DNA of 33,087 nucleotides from Rhizobium sp. (GTDB lineage Bacteria > Pseudomonadota > Alphaproteobacteria > Rhizobiales > Rhizobiaceae). A program made the position numbers and the translations under genes. Shown piece by piece: positions 16,476 through 25,523 of the stretch. Below the pieces are notes generated by a model. It was not told the DNA's origin. It ran no database searches and was given only the letters and a program-made list of their open reading frames with translations. The stretch covers positions 1-33,087 of the forward strand of contig JARXAK010000204.1 in assembly GCA_029865885.1 (NCBI GenBank). Reading direction: 5' to 3'. Position 1 is the stretch's first letter, and each line of letters begins with the position of its first letter.

Positions 16476-17015
16476 TCAGTGTCCGGACGAAGCCGGCTTC
16501 TCCTCGACCTTTTCGCCCTCGACCACGGTGGTCTTCTCGAGCGGCCCGGAGGCGCCATCGGCGGACTTGCGCGCGGCGTCCTTCGAGACGTAGTCGAGCT
16601 GTTCAATCAACACCTGATCGACCATGCCTTCGCCGAGCTTGGCATTCATCTCGGTCTTGATCTGGTCGCGGAAGGAATTGACGTCGAAGGCACCGACGTT
16701 GCCGATGTCGACCATCTTGTTGCCGACCAGGAGCGTGAACAACTGGTCGGTCATCAACTCGGTCGTCGGCAGGGTCTGCCCCTTGACCTTTTCCTTGTCC
16801 ATCATGAAGGAGATGCGCGTCAGGAAATATCCGGTGACATCACCCCCGCCAATGACCGGAATGGTGATGGGCTCGCCGCGGATCAGTTCAAGGGCTGCCT
16901 TCTTGGTCTCTTCCTCGCTCGGGCCGGCAGGGGCTGTCGCCAGGTAGATCGAGCCATAGACGGCCCCCAGCGTGACGATGCAGACCCAAAGGCCGATTCC
17001 GAGTATCTTGCCCAT
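16476..17015 (-). CDS. FliL-like flagellar membrane protein
   Basis: Protein of 179 residues with one N-terminal membrane helix (about 4-26, ILGIGLWVCIVTLGAVYGSI) and a periplasmic domain. The second half resembles the FliL periplasmic core: LTRISFMMD, a strand, DQLFTLLVG, then DVNSFRDQIKTEMNAKLGEG followed by VDQVLIEQLDYV. FliL proteins form a ring around the stator. A Lys/Glu-rich tail (from about 150) is probably disordered. It is the last gene of the flagellar run; its ATG overlaps the stop of the FlgN-like gene (TGATG). Similarity to FliL is by pattern only, so a different flagellar accessory role is possible. Confidence 0.6.
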   Translation of the reverse strand: MGKILGIGLWVCIVTLGAVYGSIYLATAPAGPSEEETKKAALELIRGEPITIPVIGGGDVTGYFLTRISFMMDKEKVKGQTLPTTELMTDQLFTLLVGNKMVDIGNVGAFDVNSFRDQIKTEMNAKLGEGMVDQVLIEQLDYVSKDAARKSADGASGPLEKTTVVEGEKVEEKPASSGH

Positions 17016-17380
17016 CAGAACTCGCTGAACTGGAACTGTTCCTGAGAATAGGTGCCGTCACCATCGGCGTCGCGAACCGCGTTCTTCAAGAGATCGGCAA
17101 CCGCACGAACAGCCGCCAGATGCGCCTCAACGCGACGTGCATTCAAAGCCAGCTTTTCCTTGAGAACGTGAAGCTGCTCGACATAGTTGACCGCAAATTC
17201 GCGCGGGTCGGTGTCGCGGAACAGCATCGTCAACTCGTAGAGGCAACGGCTCTTGTGGGCGTTGGAAACCTTGAAGTCGAATTCCGGGTCCTTGCCGATC
17301 CGCTCGTTCTCATTGTCGATGATGCGCTCCAGGCGGCTCAGCACCGTCTTCACACGATATTCGCTCGAAACAACTTCCAT
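17015..17380 (-). CDS. FlgN-like flagellar export chaperone
   Basis: Protein of 121 residues, helical and soluble. The pattern of long helices (RLERIIDNENERI, then NAHKSRCLYELTMLF, then LKEKLALNARRVEAHLAAVR) ending in DGTYSQ is like FlgN chaperones, which deliver the junction proteins FlgK and FlgL to the export gate. Both flgK and flgL are in the same cluster. The ATG has AGGGTAG upstream. The stop overlaps the next start. The assignment rests on the helical pattern and the tail, with no unique motif. Confidence 0.55.
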   Translation of the reverse strand: MEVVSSEYRVKTVLSRLERIIDNENERIGKDPEFDFKVSNAHKSRCLYELTMLFRDTDPREFAVNYVEQLHVLKEKLALNARRVEAHLAAVRAVADLLKNAVRDADGDGTYSQEQFQFSEF

Positions 17381-17409
17381 GAATTCTACCCTGTCTTTCG
17401 AAAAATCGA

Positions 17410-17970
17410 TCAGTTCTTGGTATCAGTATCGGCGCCTGCACCCAGCGTCCGGCGCTCAAGATCGGTCACCCAGCTCATGGCCAGCCCGCGATCTGTCTCG
17501 TCGGTGGCGGCATTGACGCTGTCTTCACCGCGCGCGCGCTGCAGCGCCTGGTCATACATCTGCTGGGCGATACCAACGCCACCGGATTGAGCCAGAACCG
17601 TGCCGAGCTGCTCGGCCATCATGCTCTTCCACATTTCGCCAGCATTGCCCTTGCCGTACACTTCCTCACTTTCGTCCGGCAGCATGCTCTGGACGAAGTT
17701 GGTGAGATAAACGGCTTCGAAATCGCGGTAGATCTTCGGGGGCTTGCCGACGTCCTCGGTCGTTTCCGCCGTCGCCTCGATGCGTGCTGCGTTCGCGGTG
17801 CGGTTCAGAATGTCGACGGTGGCGCCAAAGCCGGCACCCTTCTCGGCAAGACTGGTCGCCATAAAGTTCGCACGGTTCGCTTTCAGCTGTTCCTGGGCGG
17901 CAGCGACTTGTGCCGGGTCAGCGGCGCGGACAACGTCCAGCACCAGATCGCTCGGAGGAGAAATGGCCAC
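17410..17970 (-). CDS. FlgJ-type rod-binding protein (CheL-like), without muramidase domain
   Basis: Protein of 186 residues. The region from about 80 to 145 (YRDFEAVYLTNFVQSMLPDE, GEMWKSMMAEQLGTVLAQSG, GIAQQMYDQAL) is the FlgJ N-terminal rod-binding domain, also found in the CheL proteins of alphaproteobacteria. FlgJ caps the growing rod. The muramidase half of enterobacterial FlgJ is absent; a separate lytic transglycosylase gene lies at 27858-28439 in the same cluster. The start is a GTG with GAGGA eight bases upstream. The N-terminal 75 residues are Ala-rich and not recognisable. Confidence 0.8.
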   Translation of the reverse strand: MAISPPSDLVLDVVRAADPAQVAAAQEQLKANRANFMATSLAEKGAGFGATVDILNRTANAARIEATAETTEDVGKPPKIYRDFEAVYLTNFVQSMLPDESEEVYGKGNAGEMWKSMMAEQLGTVLAQSGGVGIAQQMYDQALQRARGEDSVNAATDETDRGLAMSWVTDLERRTLGAGADTDTKN

Positions 17971-18003
17971 GGTGACATCCTCGATTTCGGTTCGAGGCGA
18001 CTA

Positions 18004-18414
18004 TCACTCGTGAAGCTTGCTGGAGGCTGGTGTGGCGAACTTGATGTCAATCAGGTCGTAGATGGCAGCGTCGTCGCGCTCGCGCTCTTCATGATCGCGC
18101 GCATCCTTCATGTTTTCTTCCAGTCGGTCGCCCTTGGCACGCTCGCGCATCAGCTTCATTTCCTGAACCTGCTGCAGACTGTGCAATTGCTTGTCGGTAT
18201 TCGACAGGCGATCGAAACGGTCCGCATAATTCTGGGCAAAGAGCCGGTGCAGCGGCTCAAGCGATCCGATTGCCTCCATCACCGTATCCATCGAGCGTGC
18301 ATTCTCCTCGAGGCGCTGCGCGGTGAGGCCGAGATCGCTTTCGGCCATCCGCTCCATATGGCGCTGGACAGCCACGAGACGCTTCAGCTTGTCGGATTTC
18401 TTTTGCGGTCCCAA
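18004..18414 (-). CDS. FliJ-like flagellar export protein
   Basis: Protein of 136 residues, highly charged and predicted to be almost entirely coiled coil (KLKRLVAVQRHMERMAESDL, TAQRLEENARSMDTVMEAIG, MKLMRERAKGDRLEENMKDA). This is the length and character of FliJ, the stalk that links the FliI ATPase to FlhA. It lies directly after fliR in a flagellar operon. FliJ proteins diverge too much for certainty. The start is a TTG at 18414 with GAGGG a few bases upstream, ten bases after the fliR stop. Confidence 0.6.
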   Translation of the reverse strand: MGPQKKSDKLKRLVAVQRHMERMAESDLGLTAQRLEENARSMDTVMEAIGSLEPLHRLFAQNYADRFDRLSNTDKQLHSLQQVQEMKLMRERAKGDRLEENMKDARDHEERERDDAAIYDLIDIKFATPASSKLHE

Positions 18415-18424
18415 GGCGCCCTCG

Positions 18425-19174
18425 TCAGAAGTTGAAGATCATCGGGAAGTACTGGCCGAACTGCATGACCATGGCAGCAATGGTCAAATAAACCAACAAC
18501 AGTCCGCCCAGCAGCAGATAGGGGGTCGAGATGTAGAACACCGGCACCTGCGGGGCGAGCTTGTTGACGAGGCCGACGGCGACGTTGAACATCAGTCCGA
18601 AGATCAGAAAGGGGCTGGCCAGACGCAACATCAGCAGAAACGTCTGCGAAAGGGTGTCTGTCAGCGTGATCAGCATCTTCTGGCTGTCGGGCATGCCGCC
18701 GATCGGCATCACCGCATAGGAATCGAGTAACGCGCGAAACACGACATGATGGAAATCCAGCATGAAGAGAACCAGGAGACCGGCGAACGAGATCATGTTG
18801 GTCATCTGGTTTTCCGGGCTGTCTTCGAGAATATCGGAGGCGCCGGGTGTGTTGAGGCCGATCGACATTGATATCGCCGATCCCGCGAACTGCAGACCGA
18901 GCACATAGAAGCGCGGAACGAGGCCAAACATCATGCCGATCAACAGTTCCGCAACGATCACGACGATCAGAGAGGCCCCTCCCCCCGATACCCGCGGATA
19001 GACGGTGTCGAAGAGCAGCGGGGTCATGGCCAGAGAGACGGCGAATGCGAGAAAGAAGCGGATCGTCATGGAGATGCGGGCGGATGAAAAGCCCGGCAGG
19101 GTCATGATGCAAGCGCCGATGCGACAGAAGATCGCAAAGAGCACCAGCACACTCCCCTGCGGGTCAGAAATCAT
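18425..19174 (-). CDS. fliR: Flagellar export gate protein FliR
   Basis: Inner-membrane protein of 249 residues of the FliP-FliQ-FliR export gate. It has six or so hydrophobic segments, beginning [20 protein letters not shown], with the family features [41 protein letters not shown] and the C-terminal [16 protein letters not shown]. The ATG overlaps the flhA stop (ATGA), so the two are translationally coupled. Confidence 0.95.
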   Translation of the reverse strand: MISDPQGSVLVLFAIFCRIGACIMTLPGFSSARISMTIRFFLAFAVSLAMTPLLFDTVYPRVSGGGASLIVVIVAELLIGMMFGLVPRFYVLGLQFAGSAISMSIGLNTPGASDILEDSPENQMTNMISFAGLLVLFMLDFHHVVFRALLDSYAVMPIGGMPDSQKMLITLTDTLSQTFLLMLRLASPFLIFGLMFNVAVGLVNKLAPQVPVFYISTPYLLLGGLLLVYLTIAAMVMQFGQYFPMIFNF

Positions 19175-21258
19175 GAAATGGAGCCCAGAATCTTGATCTC
19201 GATGCCCTTGGCGAGTTCCACATGCGAGAGGACCGGCAAGGTTGCAAAGAGTCGTTCGATGATCATGCGCACATAGGACCGCGTTTCGGGCGACGTGACA
19301 AGCACGAAGGGCAGGCCGCGGTCCATGAATTCACGGATAACCTGGCTTGCCTGCTCGGAGAATTCTTCCAAGCTGCGCGGATCGATGTCGAATTCAACGA
19401 TTTCGCCCTTCGCGTCGCGCTTGAGTGCCTGGTGGAAAACGAGGTCCCACTTGGAGCCGAGGCGCAGGACGCGCAGCACCCCGTTGTCGGTCAGGTCGCC
19501 GCAGAGCTGCTGGGCCATGCGGACGCGCACATGCTCGACGATCTGCTCGGTCTTGCGCACATGCGGCGCCAGTTCCGCGACCGCTTCGAGGATGAGATGC
19601 AGATTGCGGATCGAGACACGCTCGGCAAGCAGCGGCTTCAGGACCGCCTGAAGGCCCGAATAGGACATATGCGACGAGCAGATTTCGTCGGCGAGCTTTT
19701 TGTATTCGGGATCGAGGCGATCGATCAGCACCTTGACGTCCTTGTAGGACAGAAGCTGCGGGAGGTTGTTGCGGATGACTTCGCTGACATGCGTGAGCAC
19801 GACCGAGACGTTGTCGATCGGGTGGAAACCCTCGCGCTTGAGTTCTTCGGTGAAGGTTTCGAGGACCGAAACCGCGGGCATGCCGAAGGCCGGTTCGCGG
19901 ATGTCATCGCCCGGCACGTTCGGCTTGCGGCCCGAACCGGTGACGACGAGGACTTCGCCGACGCGCAGGTTGTTGGATGCGACTGTCGTGCCGTGGATAC
20001 GGATCTGATAGGCCTTTTCCGGAATGGCGATGTCGTCGGTGACCTTGATTTCCGGCACCACGAAGCCGTACTGGCTGGCGAACTTCTTGCGCATCTTGCC
20101 GACACGGAAGGCCAATTCCTGATGCGCGCCGAGCAGGCGCGTCGACACGAGCTTGCCAAGCGCGAGCTCGATCTCGGAGGTCTTGAGGACGGATTTGACC
20201 GAATCCTTCTCGGCTTCCTTGTTCTGGATGACCTTCTTTTCCTCCTGGTCGCGCTTCAGCTGGTTTTCAGCTTCGAGCTGGCGGGGAATGAACCAGGCGC
20301 CGAAGGCCATCATGCCGCCGAGAGCGACGAAGGGGATGAAGGGCAGACCGGGGACGAGGGCGAGCGCGCCCATCAGACCGGCCGACACCGAGAGTGCTCG
20401 TGGATAGCCACTCAACTGATCGACTACGGCCTTGTCGGTGGAGCCCGGCGTACCGCCGCGCGACACCAGAAGGCCGGCGGCCAGCGAAACGATCAGCGCC
20501 GGAACCTGCGAGACGATACCATCGCCGACGGAAAGCTTGACGAAGACGTCGGCCGCTTCGCCGAGTTCCATGCCGTGGCGGAAGTAGCCGATGATGATGC
20601 CGCCGACGACGTTGATGGCGGTGATGATCAGGCCGGCGATCGCATCGCCGCGAACGAATTTCGAGGCACCGTCCATGGCCCCGAAGAAGGAGCTTTCCTG
20701 CTCCAGCTCACGGCGCCTGTGCTGCGCTTCCTTCTCGTCGATAATGCCCGCCGAAAGGTCGGCGTCGATCGACATCTGCTTGCCGGGGATGGCATCGAGA
20801 GTGAAGCGGGCGCCGACTTCCGCGATACGCGTGGCACCCTTGGTGATGACGATGAAGTTGACGGTGATCAGGATCAGAAAGACGATCAAACCGATGACGA
20901 AATCGCCGCCCATCACCAGATTGGAGAAGCCTGCGATGACACCGCCGGCCGCGTCATGGCCCTCGTGACCATGGGTGAGAATAACGCGCGTCGTCGCAAT
21001 ATTGAGCGCCAGACGGATCATGGTGGCGATCAGCAGGATCGTCGGGAAGGACGAGAAATCCAGAGGCCGTTGGATCCAGAGGGAGACCATCAGGATCAGA
21101 ACGGAGAGAGCGATCGAAAAGGCGAGGCCAACGTCGATCAGGAAGGGCGGTATGGGCAGGAAGAGGATGCACAGGATCATCACGATCCCGAATGCGAATC
21201 CGATATCCCTTAAGCTGGGGTTCGCCTTCGGGATTACCAGTGCAGGTGGTTGCGCCAT
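19171..21258 (-). CDS. flhA: Flagellar export gate protein FlhA
   Basis: Large export-apparatus protein of 695 residues. The N-terminal half has eight or so membrane helices (from about residue 20) and the FHIPEP signature [19 protein letters not shown] with IDADL near residues 144-167. The C-terminal cytoplasmic domain (about 350-695) docks chaperones and substrates and forms the nonameric ring. No truncation or frameshift is seen. The ribosome site at its ATG is weak (GGAA). A hairpin lies in the 108-base gap after fliQ. Confidence 0.96.
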   Translation of the reverse strand: MAQPPALVIPKANPSLRDIGFAFGIVMILCILFLPIPPFLIDVGLAFSIALSVLILMVSLWIQRPLDFSSFPTILLIATMIRLALNIATTRVILTHGHEGHDAAGGVIAGFSNLVMGGDFVIGLIVFLILITVNFIVITKGATRIAEVGARFTLDAIPGKQMSIDADLSAGIIDEKEAQHRRRELEQESSFFGAMDGASKFVRGDAIAGLIITAINVVGGIIIGYFRHGMELGEAADVFVKLSVGDGIVSQVPALIVSLAAGLLVSRGGTPGSTDKAVVDQLSGYPRALSVSAGLMGALALVPGLPFIPFVALGGMMAFGAWFIPRQLEAENQLKRDQEEKKVIQNKEAEKDSVKSVLKTSEIELALGKLVSTRLLGAHQELAFRVGKMRKKFASQYGFVVPEIKVTDDIAIPEKAYQIRIHGTTVASNNLRVGEVLVVTGSGRKPNVPGDDIREPAFGMPAVSVLETFTEELKREGFHPIDNVSVVLTHVSEVIRNNLPQLLSYKDVKVLIDRLDPEYKKLADEICSSHMSYSGLQAVLKPLLAERVSIRNLHLILEAVAELAPHVRKTEQIVEHVRVRMAQQLCGDLTDNGVLRVLRLGSKWDLVFHQALKRDAKGEIVEFDIDPRSLEEFSEQASQVIREFMDRGLPFVLVTSPETRSYVRMIIERLFATLPVLSHVELAKGIEIKILGSIS

Positions 21259-21287
21259 ATCCGTTCCATCTCTTCATGAGAAGTCAT

Positions 21288-21307
21288 CCGGAAGACCATG
21301 CTTCCGG
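21288..21307 (-). other. Hairpin between fliQ and flhA
   Basis: A perfect 7-bp inverted repeat (CCGGAAG and CTTCCGG) with a 6-base loop, in the 108-base spacer between fliQ and flhA. No T run. It may shape mRNA processing or the relative yield of the two proteins. Confidence 0.4.
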
Positions 21308-21366
21308 CAGTCTGCCCAAGAGAAATAAACGGCGAAGCTTGCGCGAGGATGTCAGGCCGGCGATCG

Positions 21367-21633
21367 CTAGAAGCCGGACTGTATTCGCGAAAAGACGAGA
21401 TTGGTGAAGAGGTTGATCTGCGCCCCGACAAACGGCGCGGATATGCCGATCGTGATCATGATCGCGAGGATCTTCGGCACGAAGGTGAGCGTCATTTCCT
21501 GAACCTGGGTCAGAGCCTGGATCAGGGCGATGATGACGCCGACGATCATGCCAGCAGCAACCGCAGGGCCGGACGCGATGATGATCGTCCAAATCGCGGC
21601 CTGAAGAATGTCGAGAGCATCGGCCTCATTCAT
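21367..21633 (-). CDS. fliQ: Flagellar export gate protein FliQ
   Basis: Protein of 88 residues with two membrane hairpin helices (WTIIIASGPAVAAGMIVGVI and ILAIMITIGISAPFVGAQI) and the conserved ALTQVQEMTLTFVPKI between them. It is part of the FliP-FliQ-FliR gate. Its AAAGGA ribosome site lies in the 3' arm of a perfect hairpin that spans the flgD-fliQ spacer. Confidence 0.95.
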   Translation of the reverse strand: MNEADALDILQAAIWTIIIASGPAVAAGMIVGVIIALIQALTQVQEMTLTFVPKILAIMITIGISAPFVGAQINLFTNLVFSRIQSGF

Positions 21634-21643
21634 GAGACGGTAT

Positions 21644-21682
21644 CCTTTCGGAGCGGCGAATCATGCCTTCCACTCCGAAAGG
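21644..21682 (-). other. Hairpin that includes the fliQ ribosome site
   Basis: A perfect 10-bp inverted repeat (CCTTTCGGAG and CTCCGAAAGG) with a 19-base loop. In the minus-strand mRNA the second arm contains AAAGG, the ribosome site of fliQ ten bases before its ATG. Folding would hide that site. Confidence 0.6.
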
Positions 21683-21691
21683 CGTAGCATG

Positions 21692-22156
21692 TCAGGAGCC
21701 GGGCGTCGTCGTTGTTGTCGGCTTGGTACCGACACGGACACCCACAACGATCGGGATTTCCTTACCGTCCGTGGTCGTTGCGATCATCGTGTCGCTGTAG
21801 ACGCGAACGGAGGCAACGGTACCGGTGGTCTTTTCATCGGCGCTGGTGATCGGCTTGCCAATGTAGGACGAGGCATTGGTCAGGGCATTGCCGGTGATCA
21901 ACGTCTCGAGGTTCGAGTTCGTCTGGATCGACTGCTCGACCTGCGAGAAGGTGGCCAGCTGGGAGATCTGCTCGCTCGCGTCCATCGGATCGGTCGGATC
22001 CTGGTTCTTCATCTGGGCGATCAGGAGCTTCAGAAAGCTGTCGTAGTCCAGCGATGCCTTTTCAGCCGCCGTCTTGGACGTGCTGCTGTTGGACGTTGAC
22101 GACGTATTGGTCGTGCTCGTCGAACTGTTCGGGGCCGTTACGCCGTCTACCGCCAT
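21692..22156 (-). CDS. flgD: Flagellar hook cap/assembly protein FlgD
   Basis: Hook-cap scaffold of 154 residues, needed for hook polymerisation and then shed. A Ser/Thr/Asn-rich N-terminus (about 5-35) precedes the conserved FlgD core [20 protein letters not shown] and [19 protein letters not shown] short C-terminal beta part follows. It is shorter than enterobacterial FlgD (about 230), as is common in rhizobia. The start overlaps the flbT stop by ten bases. Confidence 0.93.
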   Translation of the reverse strand: MAVDGVTAPNSSTSTTNTSSTSNSSTSKTAAEKASLDYDSFLKLLIAQMKNQDPTDPMDASEQISQLATFSQVEQSIQTNSNLETLITGNALTNASSYIGKPITSADEKTTGTVASVRVYSDTMIATTTDGKEIPIVVGVRVGTKPTTTTTPGS

Positions 22157-22596
22157 GGTGCGATCTCCTTGCGGATCTGCTCGATCGTTGCCGGTGCCAT
22201 TTCCTGATTGTTCAGGATGCGGTCCTCAATCGGATAAAGCTGGCGGATCGCCTTCAGTGCGTCGAAAGCGCGTCCGGACGAAACCATGCCATCGATGCGC
22301 TTGAGTTCAGCGAGGATTTCCTCGTTCTCGAAGCAGGACAGCAGCATGATCACGGACTTGCGGAACATCGCGAGCGACTGATCCTTGCCATCCGGGTTGA
22401 TCAGCATCATCTGGGCGATGAAATAGAGTTGACGCAGCGGCGTGGTGGCCTGTTCAGGCTGCAGAACGTGGTTCTCAAGCAGAAACGTCACATCGTTCAG
22501 GAACTCGAGGGCAACCTTGCGGTCGACGCGCAGAACCGCTCCATTGATGAAAATACGTTCGCCCGACTTGAGCGAAATGCGCAAAGTGCTCTTCAT
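22147..22596 (-). CDS. flbT: Flagellin synthesis repressor FlbT
   Basis: Cytoplasmic protein of 149 residues with the FlbT pattern [41 protein letters not shown] and a helical C-terminus. In Caulobacter FlbT binds the 5' leader of flagellin mRNA and stops its translation until the hook is complete. It pairs with flaF, whose stop overlaps its ATG (ATGA). Confidence 0.93.
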   Translation of the reverse strand: MKSTLRISLKSGERIFINGAVLRVDRKVALEFLNDVTFLLENHVLQPEQATTPLRQLYFIAQMMLINPDGKDQSLAMFRKSVIMLLSCFENEEILAELKRIDGMVSSGRAFDALKAIRQLYPIEDRILNNQEMAPATIEQIRKEIAPWR

Positions 22597-22940
22597 TTAA
22601 GTCCATCCCTGATGATGGTTGTCACGTCGATAATGCCCTGGAAATTTTCGGACTCACGCTTGCGGATCCGGTCACACTCTTTCAAAATCCAGATGGCGAT
22701 GGAAATCAGATTGGCGCGTATTTCGTCGCCTAGCTGGTTCTCGGGGTTTTGCAGATCTTCGATCAGCCGGACCCAGACCCGGCGGGTATAAAACAGAGCT
22801 TCGATCGCCTCGCGAGAGTAGCCCTTCTTGTCCCTGGCCGCGCTCAGAAGCTGGATGCAACGGTCAAGGGCCTGCCGTTCGCGCTCCTTGGCGTCAGCGA
22901 CGCCGTCTTCCATGATTTCGGCATATGAGAACTGGTACAT
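22593..22940 (-). CDS. flaF: Flagellin synthesis regulator FlaF
   Basis: Helical cytoplasmic protein of 115 residues with the FlaF pattern ([55 protein letters not shown]-like segment). In Caulobacter FlaF is needed for flagellin synthesis and acts against FlbT. The ATG has AAAGGG upstream. It is followed by the overlapping flbT. Confidence 0.93.
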   Translation of the reverse strand: MYQFSYAEIMEDGVADAKERERQALDRCIQLLSAARDKKGYSREAIEALFYTRRVWVRLIEDLQNPENQLGDEIRANLISIAIWILKECDRIRKRESENFQGIIDVTTIIRDGLK

Positions 22941-22976
22941 TCAGTTGCCCTTTAGGTTCATTTCACCCTTTGCTCA

Positions 22977-24041
22977 TCAAAGGTAGTTTACAAGACTTAA
23001 CGCCTGGATCTTCGATGTCAGCGTGTAGGATGCTTCCACCATGGACAGCAGAGAGTTAACGCGAGTCGACGCTTCGTACGCATCTACTTCAATCTTGCTC
23101 GACAGGCTGGTCTCGATAATATCCACCTGAACCTTGAGCGAGGCCTCCGCCTTCTCAACCCGGTTCTGGGAAAGGCCGAGTTCGGAGCGCGTCGAGTTGA
23201 TGCCCGTGATGGCGCGGCCCGTGTAATCGATCGCTTTGTTGATTGCGGCGGTGACTGCATTTGGCGGGGCGCCGATGGTCATCAGTTCCGTGGTCACGAT
23301 CGATGCGAGCGCAAAGAAGCGGAAACCATCTTCATTGGCCGAGGCGGAGGTCTGCACGGTTTCCGACTGGGTGATCCGGCTGGTCATGGCCTGGTCTGTC
23401 GCGCTCGACCAATTCGTCGTCCAGTCGGCGCCGGTAAACATCGGCTCAAGCGTGGAGGTGATGAAGTCATCCATGCTCGGCGCCGCGCCGCTCGCCGCGA
23501 TCGTCGCCGTACTCGCCGTATCGGTCGGCGGGAAGCCGAAATAGGCGGTGAAGGCGGTATCGAATGCAGTCTTCGCCGGCGACGTGTCCGTGTATGCGGC
23601 CAGCGGCTTCACATCCGTGTTGATGCCCGCGAACAGGAATTCCCCGTTGGCCGACTGATTGGCCATGCTGATCATCGTCGACAGAGAGTTGTTCACCGTC
23701 GTCACGGTCGTGTTGATCGTATCGCTGTTCGACGAACCGGAAATGGTGATCAGCGAGTTGTTCATCTCTTCGGCGGCGGTGGCGATCTGCTTCAATGCTT
23801 CCTGGGAAGCCGCGAGACGCTGCGTCGCGATCGAGTTGTTGCTGATCATCGAGTTCAGCCGGAGGCTTTCCCGATTGAGGTCAACGACCGTGGAGGTCTT
23901 GCTGCCGAGTTCGGCACCGATATCCGCGTAGAAGCCGGTGCTGACTTCCTGCTGAGACTTCAGGAGCTCATTTTGCGCCTGACGAATGGTCAGTCGCATC
24001 GAAGTCTGGGTCGAAAGATTGGAAACGCTTGACGTCGACAT
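22977..24041 (-). CDS. flgL: Flagellar hook-filament junction protein FlgL
   Basis: Second junction protein (HAP3), 354 residues, placed between FlgK and the flagellin filament. N-terminal flagellin-like helix (MSTSSVSNLSTQTSMRLTIR, AQNELLKSQQEVSTG) and the matching C-terminal helix (KIEVDAYEASTRVNSLLSMV, EASYTLTSKIQALSLVNYL) form the coiled coil of the axial proteins. The middle is variable and Thr/Ala-rich. The ATG has GGGGTAA upstream and follows flgK by six bases. Confidence 0.93.
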   Translation of the reverse strand: MSTSSVSNLSTQTSMRLTIRQAQNELLKSQQEVSTGFYADIGAELGSKTSTVVDLNRESLRLNSMISNNSIATQRLAASQEALKQIATAAEEMNNSLITISGSSNSDTINTTVTTVNNSLSTMISMANQSANGEFLFAGINTDVKPLAAYTDTSPAKTAFDTAFTAYFGFPPTDTASTATIAASGAAPSMDDFITSTLEPMFTGADWTTNWSSATDQAMTSRITQSETVQTSASANEDGFRFFALASIVTTELMTIGAPPNAVTAAINKAIDYTGRAITGINSTRSELGLSQNRVEKAEASLKVQVDIIETSLSSKIEVDAYEASTRVNSLLSMVEASYTLTSKIQALSLVNYL

Positions 24042-24047
24042 CAGGTG

Positions 24048-25502
24048 TTACCCCGCCATTTCGAGAACAGCCCTCAGCATCTCATCAACCGTTGAGACGA
24101 GCTTGGCTGCAGCCTTGTAGGACTGCTCTACATCGAGCAGCAGCGAGAGTTCTTCATCGAGGCTGACGGCCGTCTTGGAAGAATAGGTCTGGAAGGTGCG
24201 CTCAAAGAGCGCCTGCTTGTTTTCGTTCGCCGTCGTTGCGTTCGAGCGCAGTTCTTCGAGCCAGCCGATGGAGTTGCTGGCAAAGGACAGGACGCTTGCA
24301 TCCGTCTTGAGGTCGGCATCGGCTGAGAAGCTGCGATTGGCCGCGAGCTGGTCGACATACTGGTTGATGAGCGCGGTGAAGCCGGACGAGCCGTCGACGT
24401 TCTGCACATAGCCTGCCCCGTTGATACCGCCGTCGCGGATCCGCATCGGGTCCCCACCGGCATCCGAGCGTACGGCCGTGTTGACGCGGATGAGGGCTGC
24501 AAGACCAGGCTCGACGGTGCCGGTGGGCGGGATCGTGCCACCCGGCCAGGTGAAGAGGCCTGGCAGTTCGCCACCGCCACCGGTATCGACTTCCTGAAAG
24601 GCTTCGATCAGACCACGGGCGATTTCATCGAGCTGGGTCTGGAAGGTCGGCGCGATGACATCGCGAATCTGGACCAGCGACGCGAGCGAGCCCTGACCAT
24701 CCGTGTTGCCGCCGACGCCGGCACGCACGGGGGTGCCGTCGATATAGATCGCATTGCCGGTGACGGTGGAATCGTAGGTGTAGGTGCGCACGAAGCTGAC
24801 TTCGCGCGGATCGGTCTCGAACAGCGTCGTGCCGTCATAGGTGTAGAGGACCATGTCGCTGTTGTCGCGCATGTTCACGGAAACGCCGACGATCTTCGAG
24901 ATGTCTTTCAGCAACGTGTCACGACGGTCGAGATAGTCGTCAGCGCTGCCACCGGTGGCCGTCTGCCGCACGACAGTATCGTTGACGATCTTGAACTCGG
25001 CGAGCAGCTTGTTGAGCGACTGCACCTGCTCGAACATCTGGGCATCGGTGTCTTCGCGCACGTCCTGCGTCGTCGCGGTCGCGTTGTTCAGCGAGTTGAC
25101 GACGTCGATCGCATCCGTGACCACCGTCGAGGCGAGCGCATACTCGCCCGGCGAGGCGGCAAAGGACTGCAGACTGCTCTGGAGGTTTGCAAGATAGGCC
25201 GACGGCGACAGTTCCTTGTCATTGCCGCCGAGCGCATCGGAAAGCGTGGTCAGTCCCTCAAGCAGGGTCGACTGCGCGCTCTGCTGCGCCGTCGACGATG
25301 CCATCTGTCGCAGCAGAGCCATCTGCTGCGAGCGCTCGTTCTGCACCATCGAGGCGCCATAAACGGTCTGTGTGACCACCGCATCACGGCGAACATAGTT
25401 CTCGTTGCCGGTGTTGGCGATGTTCGTCGAGATTACGGACGTCTGCTGCGACGTGTTCCGGAATATCGAGTTGGCCGTGTTGAGCGACGATGCAAGCGAC
25501 AT
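24048..25502 (-). CDS. flgK: Flagellar hook-associated protein FlgK
   Basis: First junction protein (HAP1), 484 residues. It starts with the axial motif MSLASSLNTANSIFRNTSQQ and TNIANTGNENYVRRDAVV, and ends with VSLDEELSLLLDVEQSYKAA and AKLVSTVDEMLRAVLEMAG, typical of FlgK. The central part has the expected NDLLDRRDTLLKDIS-like segment (DDYLDRRDTLLKDISKIVGV). It lies 21 bases after flgE. Confidence 0.94.
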   Translation of the reverse strand: MSLASSLNTANSIFRNTSQQTSVISTNIANTGNENYVRRDAVVTQTVYGASMVQNERSQQMALLRQMASSTAQQSAQSTLLEGLTTLSDALGGNDKELSPSAYLANLQSSLQSFAASPGEYALASTVVTDAIDVVNSLNNATATTQDVREDTDAQMFEQVQSLNKLLAEFKIVNDTVVRQTATGGSADDYLDRRDTLLKDISKIVGVSVNMRDNSDMVLYTYDGTTLFETDPREVSFVRTYTYDSTVTGNAIYIDGTPVRAGVGGNTDGQGSLASLVQIRDVIAPTFQTQLDEIARGLIEAFQEVDTGGGGELPGLFTWPGGTIPPTGTVEPGLAALIRVNTAVRSDAGGDPMRIRDGGINGAGYVQNVDGSSGFTALINQYVDQLAANRSFSADADLKTDASVLSFASNSIGWLEELRSNATTANENKQALFERTFQTYSSKTAVSLDEELSLLLDVEQSYKAAAKLVSTVDEMLRAVLEMAG

Positions 25503-25523
25503 AGGACTAACCTACTCTTTCGA

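Noticed and set aside
19222-21213. 663-codon open frame on the plus strand
   Set aside because: It lies antisense to flhA. Its sequence has no family pattern, and such frames are common opposite high-GC genes.
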